Shown here one piece after another: positions 38,601 to 50,700 of a stretch of DNA of 64,000 nucleotides. The stretch is from Blastomussa wellsi (taxonomy: Eukaryota > Cnidaria > Anthozoa > Scleractinia > Plerogyridae). The stretch covers positions 6,109,066 to 6,173,065 of the forward strand of contig OX393569.1 of NCBI GenBank assembly GCA_947652115.1. Reading direction: 5' to 3'. The translations under genes and the position numbers were made by a program. Position 1 is the stretch's first letter. Each line of letters starts with the position of its first letter. The notes beneath the pieces are model-generated. The model was given only the letters and a program-made list of their open reading frames with translations, was not told the DNA's origin and ran no database searches.

Positions 38601-41600
38601 GATAGACTTCGATACAAAGTTGTTGACAGTGTATATAAAACCGCAGACTGTGGACTGCAGTAATTAATTGTCATCCAAAACGTTAAAAAATCAGCAAGTA
38701 GTAGCAGTACCCAAATAATCACAAACTTCAAGACGAGAATGACAAATATCATTTCTTTGTCGCCAAACAAATGTAAACAAATCAACGCAGCAAACGGAAA
38801 ATATGCAGGCTAAACTGCACCATAAAATTTTATACGATTACAAAGATTGTCACGGCTCTGATCGAAACCTGCTGTTATATATCCGCACCAGGAGTTTTAC
38901 AGTCTTCCCTTCAAGGTTCTTCTTGGATAACAATTAGGCTCATTTGAACAGTAGAGCATCACAAATCTGTATGCGGGCAGAAGTTAAATCAGCCGAGTTT
39001 TATAATTATGTGATGTGATGTTTGGGCAAAATAATTGCAGCATCTGTTTCCTAGAAAAAACACCAGCAGTAGGCAGGCTTCTGATGTTCTGATAAGTAGC
39101 TTCAATCATCTTTGCCAGTGATAGTCCAAATAAATCAATACAATATAGTTCGACAAAATCAAAATCTTGAAGCACACACATGAGATCAAGGCTATTTGTG
39201 CCAGCCAGATTTTCACTTTTAATAAGCTCTTTGACTTGCCTTCACCACCACCCCTCCGCCCACCCACACTTCATTGTTGTCAGAGCCCCATTTTGACCAG
39301 GTTTCTTGCTTTTTGCTTCCAACAGAAATGCACTGCATCAAAACAAGCAGGTTGTCTTCTGTGCTTGTGGATTAAGAATTGACACTGAAGTAAGATAACA
39401 AAGCTCTTTGTGATAGAAAAAAAATTAACCTACATCTTTAAGTTCTTCAGGTGTGTGGTGTCTAGCAAAATGTGTGCTTTTTCCTTGGTTTTTCCACAGT
39501 TATTAATATCTTTATTTGTGAGACAAGATTGGAAGGAGTGAAAATGATCTCGACTGATGTCTTGGAAATGAAGTTATTCAGGGTCCGAAATTAACTTTTT
39601 GGCTTTGGTGCCAGCTAGCAATTTGTAGTCGCCCAACATTTTTCCTCCACCTAACAGTGGAACTCACTACAATCATAGATTAACATTAGTAGCAAGATAA
39701 AGGGCAATGGAATCTAAATTTTATTTTGGTGTATAATGGCCTTGGCTGAAAATCAAAAATAACATAAACTTGGCTATGAGATGTTACCGCTACTTTTGCA
39801 TAACACGCATATCACGGTAAAGTAGTTAGAGGAATAGTCAATCGCCCACTGGCAACCAATTGTAAAATTCTGGCCACTAGTGCAATTTGTTTAGTTACAT
39901 TGGCGACCAGGAAAGTGCAATTTTGGAGCTTGAGTTTATCTTGATGTAGACAAAATTCTGTAGGTTCGACTGATTTTCTATCCTCAAGACCGTTGAAGTC
40001 TACAGCGCAAGTGCATACGATTTTTCAGAATCCAAGGCGAGCTAGTTGATGCTGTTATGAATTATTCAGTTTTATATTTATCCAAGCATTAACTAAAGGT
40101 ATTATTCTTTTCTCAGTATGATGCAGTTAACCTGATTTATGTCAGAAACCAAATAAATGCGGCACTTGCAAGCCACAGGTAAATATCGCGACCTTGTGAT
40201 ACAGGAAACCTGTGTTTAACTGTGCAATTAATTGTACCCCCAAGTCCTAGAGATTAGCCATCCAAAATAATGTAAAAATACCAAATTTCAGCGTTATCGG
40301 CTTAAGCGCAAATGTATAGTACAGGCGTCCCTCCAAACCATAAGCAGGGTTCGTACAGGTCATGGAAAACCTGGAAAGTCATGGAATTTTAGAATTTCAT
40401 TTTCCAGGCCTGGAAAGTCATGGAATTTAAATGTGGGCCATGGAAAGTCATGGAAAATTATGTTTATTAAAAAAGTACAAAATCAATTAAGTTCTTTTGT
40501 GAACAAAATCGTTAAAACATACCCAAAATGAAAGATGATTTCCTAGTAAATGCTCAAATTTAGGTCATGGAAAACTTGGACAAGTCATGGAAAAGATCAT
40601 GGAAAGTCATGGAATTTCAAAAGCTCAAAAGAGTACGAACCCTGATAAAAAGCTCTCTTAAATTTCAACTTTTCAAATGTGTACTGCATATGTGCATTTT
40701 AGCCAATAAAGCTGAAATTTATTAAACTTGTACATTATTTTGGATGACCTTTCACGTGCCAGGTTGAATTTTTCGTTTCAATCGATCTTAAATATTTGTT
40801 GCCAGTCCCCTGCTCGTCTAGGAAATGGCTAATTGGATAATTAAGTACAACTTGGATAATAAAGAGTCGAAATACAGGTCAATGTCCAATTTTCTGTCTT
40901 TATTTCTTGTTCCTTCATAATCACCGTCTTCATCCTCGTCGTTGCCAACATCATCGTGAACTCTGGTATACTTATTAAAATTTTCTAGTAAGAATGTCTA
41001 TTAAGGCCTATTAATTGGGGAAACTAACCTCTTAAAATTAAATGATAGTGGATACAGGTTTGTGCAGTGTAAAAGTTTTCTTTTTGATAATTCCTTCTTT
41101 CCTCCTCCTTGCCAGCGAAGGACATTGTACGACTGCGCCAGAATTCTGTGTTTCGCTCATAAAGGAGCTGGGAGTAACAAATCTGGTTTCAGTATGCAAG
41201 GTAAAACCGTCATTAATGTAGTGAGTTGGAAATTTTAATAACTCACCACTCCGTAATGGGGATTTTCAAGGCCAACGTAAACAAACTTTGACTCGCACAC
41301 ACAATTTAGTAACTGTAAAATGGTCAGTATTTCGTGCAAAGTGCATAACGTGAAGAGCGGAACGCGAAATGTGAAACCCGAAACCTGGCCCAGGAAAAAG
41401 ATCTGGACAAGCGGAAAAAATGTTTTCTTCAGCCGACGCTTTGGGCTCCCCTTCAAGCTTCCCAATATGGCAATTTAGCTCGTATGGTTATATTTCTACT
41501 TTGTTAGATGGGTTGAAAGAACTTTTGAGGACCTATTCAATTAAACATGCTCCTTTCTCAACCAGTATGCATCAGCTCCAAAGCTAATCGTAAGAGTCCA

Positions 41601-42435
41601 CGACTGATAAGCTTCACTGCGGTTTTAAAAGTCGTGAAAGGTCCTCCCTTATATGGGCTATACGGGGACGTGCCGCTGGAAAGGCTTTGAGTTTTGACCC
41701 CTCAGTCCTAAACATGGTATATACATGTAATTCAAGCAAGTCCGCCTTAAACAGGTTATGGATATTAAGGAGTCGTCCTGTACAGCGTATGGGTTCAAGA
41801 CTTTCGTCGAATTTTAAGCATATCCGAAATCAGAAGTGTTTATCAGTATTTATTCAGCCGGTCATCAGTCAACATAAGATCATTTTCAGGACTAGATATT
41901 AGCGCTGTAGTATGAAAAAACGTTTTCCTTGGTCCTAAACAGGGTATATGTTTGAGGTTACTTTGGTCCTGAACAGGGTCAGGGTTTCGGACCTCCAGCG
42001 GCACCCCTATACACAAATATGAGTCAAGTACCCCCCCCCCCCCCCACCCTTCGAGTGAAAGGTGGCATATTTAGAACCTTTTTTGCTGTTCGGAAACAAA
42101 ATTTACTTGTGTGCGCTACACATTCACGGAAGCGTTTCCTGCATTTTTATCGACGCAAGCGAGCAACAGTCGACATGAGTTGAGAGGAGTTAAAATTCGG
42201 GAAATTCCCCCTTTCGTGTTACCTCTGGCTGACTTTCTTTCAAGTAACTACTGGTAAGGTTTGTTACTAGTAGTTACTGGTATCATGGATGGTACTGCTC
42301 TAGTAGTGAGACTAAGATTAAGTGTAATCGTTGTCAAGTTTTTACCGAATAATTGGGGACACATTTATTATTACAGATTATTAAACCATTTGATTTTTAT
42401 TTCAGGCGTGCGATTTCTTGTACATCGTTATCTGA
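35651..42435 (+). CDS. RPAIN: RPA-interacting protein (RPAIN)
   Basis: In other animals this is the nuclear import adaptor of replication protein A. Eight exons join in frame: 35651-35755, 37010-37192, 37439-37523, 38427-38541, 39326-39389, 40117-40178, 41116-41200 and 42406-42435, giving about 242 residues (human about 219). The N terminus has PPWKEQYRKRCLERLK across the first junction, the family's conserved motif. Next come EVMNEEWLRL and DEIQKELINE. The C-terminal zinc-binding part has CPVC, CACG, GHC and the final VCKACDFLYIVI. Donor sites after exons 3 and 4 are the weaker GTCAG type. It is divergent from CASP, sharing a promoter. Large introns hold MITEs and a LINE-free AT-rich sequence. 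Confidence 0.92.
40345..40644. repeat. MITE with CAGGGTTCGTAC termini
   Basis: CAGGGTTCGTAC at the left and GTACGAACCCTG at the right enclose repeated GTCATGGAAA and CCTGGAAAGTCATGG units. This 300-bp element, in an RPAIN intron, has the form of a widespread animal non-autonomous DNA transposon. Confidence 0.8.
42030..42046. repeat. Poly-C tract
   Basis: A run of C residues lies in the last RPAIN intron. Confidence 0.8.
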
Positions 42436-42574
42436 TGTAACAATTGCAAAGAAGACTTCTCCTGGCAATTGCGTGTGGCAGGAAATTTAAATTGTTTTCA
42501 CCTATTTGTTTTGCTTTTGATTTATTACCAAGTTGTGTACAGAATTTGCAAGTTATTTCTATTAGTCAAATGTA

Positions 42575-42580
42575 AATAAA
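42575..42580 (+). terminator. Poly(A) signal of RPAIN
   Basis: AATAAA lies 140 bp after the RPAIN stop codon and is the first such hexamer downstream. Confidence 0.6.
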
Positions 42581-42599
42581 GTTATCTAGTAACATTTTG

Positions 42600-44206
42600 C
42601 TACACGATTTCTGAATTATTTTGTGTTATGTTGGTGCCTCGCCCACATCAATCTTTATAACTTTGCACCGAAAACAGTGTTGAAGATGTTTTCCATCTAA
42701 CTTTATATTCCACTAGTTCGTATAATTTTGGCTTCGCGCATTCGGCTTCCTAGCGTTATCATTTTCGGAAAGCTCCTCTTTCGACCGTTTACGCTACACT
42801 AGGGTTTCCAATTTTCTTCAATCCAGAAAGTGTTTAAATTTAAGAAAGCTTCGTTTTCAGTGACCGAAAACGCCGTAAGGAAGTTTTCATCACCAACAAA
42901 CTAGCCACCACAAAATGACCTGAGATTCAAGCAGTGTTACTCGTTCCATAACGTGTGCACTCAAGTATCGCAGTTTTAGAGAAATAGCAATAGTTGCCTT
43001 TCAACATTGTTGCAACAACAAAACCAACTCCAACAAAATTCGGTTAGCAGTGTTGCAGGTTTTTTTAATCGCCCTCAAATTGCTGCAAAATGTTGCGTCA
43101 AAACTTGTACAGCATCGCACGTTACACGACGACAATTTTTAATGCAACTAGCGCAACAGTTGCGTTAAAAAAAGCCGTTGAACATCGCCCCGTGTGTAAC
43201 ATAACCTTTTGAGTTGAGTTAAAAGGTGTTCCCTATCCCGGATCTAGGGGAGGAGGCCCCCGCCCCCTTATGGGAGGGCAGAAAATTTTGGGGGCCCCTA
43301 CTTTAATTTGAGGCCCGAAGGGTCGGAAAGAAGTCTGGATAAGAAGTCCTTAAAAAGAAATCTGGATCCGCCACTCAACAGTATATGAAACTGATAATTA
43401 TTGTTGATAAAAATTGTTGGAATATGTCAACATTAAAATGGGTAACAATCGTAACCTCACCGTTATTTGGTTGGTTTATTTTAGCATGTACTAAAACCAG
43501 GACACCAGAACACCATAAAGCACGGAACACCCCGGAACACCAGAAATACCATAAAGTGCCAATAAATTTCTGGTGTTCCGTGTTTTGTGGTGTTCCGGTT
43601 TCCTGGTTTTGGGTCATGCCGTTTATTTTGTAAAATAAACATGGTTTTCTGCTCGGACAAAGCTCGCTCGATTTGAATATTTGATACCACATTTATTTAT
43701 TTTTAATTTCAGTTTTTGAACAGAGACAACGTAAGTCTGGTTTCATTATTATTGCATTGGCTAAATTCAAACATTTCGTTTTTTGTGCCCTTGACCAATT
43801 GGAAATTTGGGCGTTTTGATGACCGGAATCGCACGTAATTCCCACTTCCGGAGTACCACTCGTTTTCATTTCGTTCATCATAAATCTCAAGACAGTTTAT
43901 GGATCGTAAGAACATTAAATGTTCATAGGAATCAATTAAATCGGACAAATCCGAGAACAAAAGGGTTGAAGTTTTTTAATCCAAGAATCAAGTCCCGAAA
44001 GTGAGGCAAACGCACCGCGCAGCACAGCTTCTCAGCTCGCGCATCTTGTTTTGAAGTCTTCCGCAAAATCCGAAATTACCGACCTCTTGACCAGGAGTAA
44101 CGATGGAAGAAAGGTAATCGTCACTTTATGGGGCATGTTTCGTGAACAGTACCCGTTTTTCTCGAGTCGTCATCATAAAATGGTCAGCTAGTATCGCACT
44201 GCCTTA
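42600..44206. other. Intergenic and 5' region before SH2B
   Basis: I see no gene here. An inverted repeat around 43500-43615 (AGGACACCAGAACACC and GGTGTTCCGGTTTCCTGG) suggests a MITE. The SH2B promoter should lie in the last few hundred bases. Confidence 0.5.
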
Positions 44207-47200
44207 ATGGCTTGTTACAATGGCGAGATCGGCACCAAATTTCCAAGCGGGCGCTGGGAAGAATTTTGTAAACACAGGGCCGAAGTTGCGGCGGGGCATT
44301 TCGCGAACGAATTCCTCCAATTTCTAAGGGACAACCCAGTGTATGATGTATCTGGAGCTTCGACAACGTTCTCTAAGCGTTTCGTGGAGTATTTCCTTCA
44401 AGCGTTCGACAGCGAAGTGCATAAAGATGGATTTATGGATTTCGATGCGCCAGATTCACCGACCGATGTCTTCGGTCCCGATGATTGGGGATCAAGCGTG
44501 CACCTCACGGGGACATTCAAACCTCCAGAAAAGAAAGCGAGTACAGAATCTAGCTTCAAGTTCCTTGGTAAGTTGAAGGACGTGAAAGGGTTTTTCAAGC
44601 GCAACGTGAATGATGATTTGGGCCCAGCGAAGCATGCGGAAACGAGACGTGAGCAAGAAGATCAGAGAGCGAATTTGCAAGAACCGAAACTGACAACTAT
44701 TGTCAAACGTGAAGGAGTTATGAACTATCTGATGAATTTGGAAAGCGGGGTGAACACAGAGGACTTTTTCTGGCAGAAATGCCGCGTCGTTTTGTTCAAA
44801 GCGCCCGGTGGTTACATGTTGGAGTTTTACACGCCTCCAAAGGTAAAGTGCATGAGCACAATTTTCTGTCAAACTCGTTTGCGTTTGTGATGAGCATTTT
44901 AGTTTTAATCCGACCAGCTGGCAAGCTATCGCTTCCTTATCATATATAGCTATTAATTCACAATGTAGCCGGTGTCTTTGTTTCGTTTCTTGTGGTATTT
45001 GAGGGTGATAATTTTACCGACAGCCTTTTGCTGGTAGTGTTTTTGTTGAACTTTTTTTGCATGGATGGCTGTTGATCCAATTTTACACCTACATGTACAT
45101 GCATGTATGATCAATTGCTTGACATCAGCTGTGCGGCTTTTAATCTACGTTTTATTTATTTTCTTTCAACGGTGCAAATCTCATTAAAGTCGCCACTAGT
45201 CTCATAATTTCCTTGATCGTCCGAATGATAATTATAATAAAATAGTCCTAGTAGCTGAGTTGACCAGGAAGAAGGGAAATTTTTCCATGCTAAAATGTTG
45301 AAGATATTTTTCTCTCAGAGGAATTTTTTACAGAAAATGCTATTTTTCATTTTCACCATACATTCAATACATGCAGTTTGCTTTGTGTTGGTCGCATTCC
45401 CAGCATGTGCAGCAGACATGGCCTGTATGCATACTTTGAGTTTGCCAGGTCAACCACAAAGGAGTAAAAGATGGATAGTAAACTCTTAAACATATTTAGT
45501 GGACATAATCTGGAATCAAGTTATTACAACATTTGTGGTTCACACACGTTCAGTTTGATTGCTGGGTTGTGCGCAGAATATGTGGGCAGTAACAAAGGGG
45601 GGTGCTGTCCTTTAGGGGATTGGTGTGCTAAGGGTCATCACATGCAAGGCAACAAATCCCTGTAATATCTCCTGGTGACAACCCCCTTTGTGTAAACAAC
45701 CAGTCATTTTTTTTTTCAAGAAATCTGAAGTTACAGGTCCTGGGACCTCTATTTCATTGCCCCCACCTTTTAACTCTTCAAGGGACTTGTTGCAGGGACT
45801 TATGCACCTATCAATGTTAAGCCCGAGGGGAGGAGAGGGGGGTTGGGCATGGGGGTGGGGATTTTGACATTTTCTGAAACAATAATTCAAATTCCCCACC
45901 AACAACATAATTGGTCAAAAGTGTCAAAATCTTCCACTTCTCCACTATTAAAAATGGCGGCCAAGTCAAAATTTCCAATCAAAATCCCCACCCAGGGGAC
46001 AAACCTCACAGTCAAAGTCCTGTGGGTAACCCGACCCCCTCCCCCCTCCCTCAGGCTTAACATTGATAGGTGCATTACTCACTAGTCATAGGGACTTGTT
46101 CCCTCATGTGCGCTGACCTTAAAGGAGTTAAGTCACGGGTTTGTGCATTTTGAAAACTTTAGCCCAAATTTGTTATTTGTAATCCGTCTCTTCTCCGTCC
46201 TTGTTCCTTTGTGGATTACCATCACCTCTTTGGTGTTTTTCTTCCTTAGTAAACTATTATTTTGAGGTTTCTTACATTTTAAGGGCAGTTTGGTTCATTG
46301 CAAAAATGACTCAAAATATTGTTACAGCTCCTTTAATGAATGATTCAAATTGCACATGTGGATAGCAGCTAGCAGTAAGGTTGAGATCTCACCCAGTAAA
46401 TTTTGCTCTTTGGTATCAGATTAGAATTTTATTATCTCAATTATCATAATTCTATTTCTTTTCAGTCACCTAAACCAAAAACAGGAATATTTTGCTTCCT
46501 TATCCACGAGGCAAGACCTGCAACAGAATTAGAGCTACCAGGAGGAGAAAATGTATTTGTTATCAAGGTATGTCTTATAGCTCTAAGGGCCTCCACAGAT
46601 GAGACGATTAGTTGTCAATAACTATTTTTTATCAACAACTGTCATTGACAACTGGAAAACGTCGTCTGTTGTCGACAACTAAAAGCGAAAATTGTTAATT
46701 GTCAACAACTAAGCAGTTTCCCTTTTTGAAAGGGAAACTGCTTTAGTTGTTGACAACTGACAGTTGTTGACAACAACATTTTTAACTGTTTTTCCCGTTT
46801 TCTCTTGTGTGTGGAAATCATTGGCTAAGGTGATTCTTCAGTATTGCATTGCACGTCTTTACTGCGCAGCATTTTACGTGTGATTAGCACGCACATGAAA
46901 CTATGAATGGCAGCTTTTTCTATAGGGATTTTTTCATGAGGGAGATAAATCATCGTTATTCTCGTAAACAAGCACCGTAACCTATATTTTTTATAGCTTT
47001 CTTCATATATAGCCATCAATTCACAATGTAGCCCGTGTCTGTTTCGTTTCTTGTGGTATTTAAGGGTGATAATTTTACTGACAGCCTTTTGCTGGCAGTG
47101 TTTTTGTTTGAACTTTTTTTGCATGGATGGCTGTTGATCCAATAGGCCCTTTGCACAACCCAGTCACATGGCACAAAATAACACCCTGCTGGTGAGCAAG

Positions 47201-47678
47201 CTACACACTGGGACATCCAAAACAAAGCAACTTTATGTCCCAGGGCGTAGCTTGCTCACCAGCAAGGTGTTTCCATAATCTCGTACCATTCTTAGTACAT
47301 GGTAGCTAAGCAACGTATGAAAAATATTACAAAGACCACTTGAGATAATTTTATGACTGTCCACGTTTTCAACAAAAAAGAGTCACTGTGAGAGTTAGAT
47401 GCCTTCCGTAAAAATGCAACCTTTCATTATAATGTACAAGTTGTCTTTATCAGTGGTTCCTGCCTGTCACACTTTCATTGCCTACTTTTAATATAATCTT
47501 TCAGGCAGTGAACAAGAGGGAGTATATGTTAGCTGCTAATCATAAAGAAGAGATGGATGAATGGCTTGCCGAGATAAGGAAATGCATGGAGGAAGATCAG
47601 GGTTCAACAAGTCAAAGGTTAGTTGTAAGTCATTAATAATTAAAATAATTCAATTCAATAAATTTATTATTAAAAAGA

Positions 47679-47722
<44 letters not shown>

Positions 47723-50700
47723 CATTATTAAGAAATGGACAACAACTTTAAGTTTAAAACAAGACATGTTTCGATCGTTCAGCGATCATCTTCAGTTGTG
47801 AATTCGTTTGTTTACAAGTTCAGTTGAATTAATACAAGCAATGGTGTACAAGTCAAAAAATGATACAATTCAAAATTTCGAAAAATTAATGTACAGTTTT
47901 AAGAAACACGAGACATGGAATAACACTTGCGTGAGCACTACACTTAAAAACAAGGAAGAAAACTGAAAAAAATAGATTAGAAATAATTATTATTAATAAT
48001 TATAATGATTATAACACAAAATGTTATGAAAAAATATATAATAAACCGGTGCTAAATAAATGTGTATACATAAAGAATAATAATAATAATCATAATAATA
48101 ATTATTATTGTTATTTAAATAAAATAATAATAATAATAATTATTATTATTATTATTATTATGGCATTCTATCGAGATTATGTGAATTTCCAGATTTCTTG
48201 ACATTGCTGATCCTAGCAGTTTGCAGACAGCGTAACACATATATGGACTTAGTAAATAGCCTAGCTTCCCAACAGTTCTCCGTAGCTCAGGTGGTTCAAA
48301 TTCTGTTGAGGACTCAGATTGTTTCTTTGTCCCTTCTTCCTAACATAAATGAACTATTCATCTTTATCAATTCAACTGTTGTTGGAAAATCCTGCTAGTA
48401 GCAACCTTTTGAAAGCAATGGTGTTATGCCAGTAAGAATTGAAGACAATATTAATATTATGAAGGGTACAGGTGATGCATGGTGCCCTCTCTCCCTGCCC
48501 CCAAGCAGTGACTAAAAGTAACAGGAAATATAAAAGTAAGAGCAAATGTTTGCTAGTTAACTGAAGGCACTTGTTACTGGGAACTTTACAGTATGAGTTT
48601 TGAAGGGTTGGATTGCAGATGCACCTCCAGTGTATTGTAAATGCAATGTGCACTCTGGTACCGGAATCATTAACAATTTGCAGTTAATTCTCTGCTTTCC
48701 AGCTTGTAGTGCCAGTGCTGCGTGATGTAATTCTGTACATGTATTCCTTTCTGTTTGTTCAAATTTGTTGTTTGCTTTATTATTCCTGTCTTTAGCAGTC
48801 CATCAGTATCGGGTTCAGAAGAAAGAGGTGCCGAGGCAGCTCTGCCTCCCAGTGCCTCAGCAGATGCAAAAACGGTGGTAGGAGCCAAACTTGGGAACAG
48901 TCAGTCACTAAGGGTCAGATTGGACAGTTTTCCTGCAGGTAAGTGATAATAAATATATTTTCTTATTCACTCATAATAACTAACATCTTTATAACACATG
49001 CATCCTACAGCCTCTTAACTATAACATTACTGAGGACCTTTCTGAGAGTGTATTTTGCATTGAAGCCATCATTTTCATCACTGAAAATGCTACATTGTAT
49101 AGTACAGTGGAATCTCAATTTTCCAAACCCTTAATTTCTTGAACCAAAGGTTGTTTGGGCCTAAATTAGTACTGCCATTTTAGAATGGCCCTAAATGCAA
49201 GTGAATAAGCAAATGATCTGTTGCGAACAGCTACAAGCAAGAAACTACATTTATGGGTCACAAGGTGCCCCTACTGAAGGATCATGGTTGCCCCAGGCCA
49301 TATGTGGGTCACCTGCTGGCTAGTGTTGACTTGAATATAGCCTTTATTTCTGATTTTCAGATAAGAAATTGGCAGAGGCAGAGGCTAATTTAGCAAAAAG
49401 AAGGAATGTTTACACTCCCTCTTCTCTTCAACTACAAAGCAGATCTTCAGGATCCTTTTCTTCACCTCATGGGCCACAGACCCCTACATTTCAAGGTCAG
49501 AACTTTGTTAGTAAGATAAATTATTTTAAAAATTAAAATGATTTACAGAGCAGGAAAAAAATAAGTAAAACCGACTTGTCCAGTTGGCCAGTAAATTTCA
49601 CTTGCCCCTCCCACCCCTGTGATGAAAAATATATTGCCACCATGCAGACTAACAAGACTATTGAGGCTAACTTTTCTTGATTTGTACACTGTGCCACCAA
49701 ATGTCTATTTTCACTTGCCCACTGCAGGCAATTGGAGTAGGGTTTTTCTTGCGTTGGATTTATTATTAATTACCGGTAGCTTACTATTGGTTTGTAATGG
49801 TCCCTTCGTGTGAAATGGTCAGATAGTACAAAATCCACTGTGATTGGTGACAAAAGAGTGTCATAACGTCAACTACATGTAGCAAAGCTTGGTTATTCTT
49901 TGCTGCAAAATGTTCCCATGTGCATTTATAATAAGCTCACTGGTCAGCCATGCTCAGACTTCATACCACACAAAACAGCAGTGATGTTGGACATAATATC
50001 ACAGAACTCCTTTACAAAGCATTGTCAACTCCAAACATTGGGATTTAATCGCACATTGGGAAATTTTGTTCGGCTGTTGTGCAATCTCCGACTGATATTT
50101 GCATCCCTGTGTGGGTGTTGTTTGTACATGTACTAGTCTAACAAAATTAATTTCATGTTTATGACTGCATACCAGAGGATCTACCTCACAGTCGTCCCCC
50201 TCCTGAGCTGCCTCCAAGATCACCCACTAGCACCGAGGCAACACCTCTCCCACCAAATCAACCTGACCTTTTGCGGCAGATTTCTGCTCAAGGGGCGCCT
50301 CAGTCAAGTAGTGAAGGTAAAATCATTATATATTTTATGTTATAACATGATCTGCAATGCCAAAAACTGTGCATATCAAGACCTTGTCAAAATTCATTTT
50401 AGCTTGAGATTGCTGGTCAGGAATGTAAAGAATTTTATGCCTGGTATTCGGCTGGATTAGCTTGCCAAGCTTTCTCTAGTTAATTACTTGTCCATTGGAC
50501 ATCTGTTTTGTTCTTTCAAGTGTCAAACGAGTCATTACCATGTACATACGTGTACAATTTATTGTTAATGGAAATCTTCCTTTGAAGAAAGCCTCAAGCA
50601 TCATTATTATAAAATTAATGCCAAAAGTGTGGTTGTTTTAAACTTCTCGCAAATTGTGAACAACACGAAATAACACACAGCCATTCATGTGCATGAAATG

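Noticed and set aside
47678..48160. CRISPR-like repeat array
   Set aside because: The repeats are simple AAT/ATT microsatellites with no spacers.
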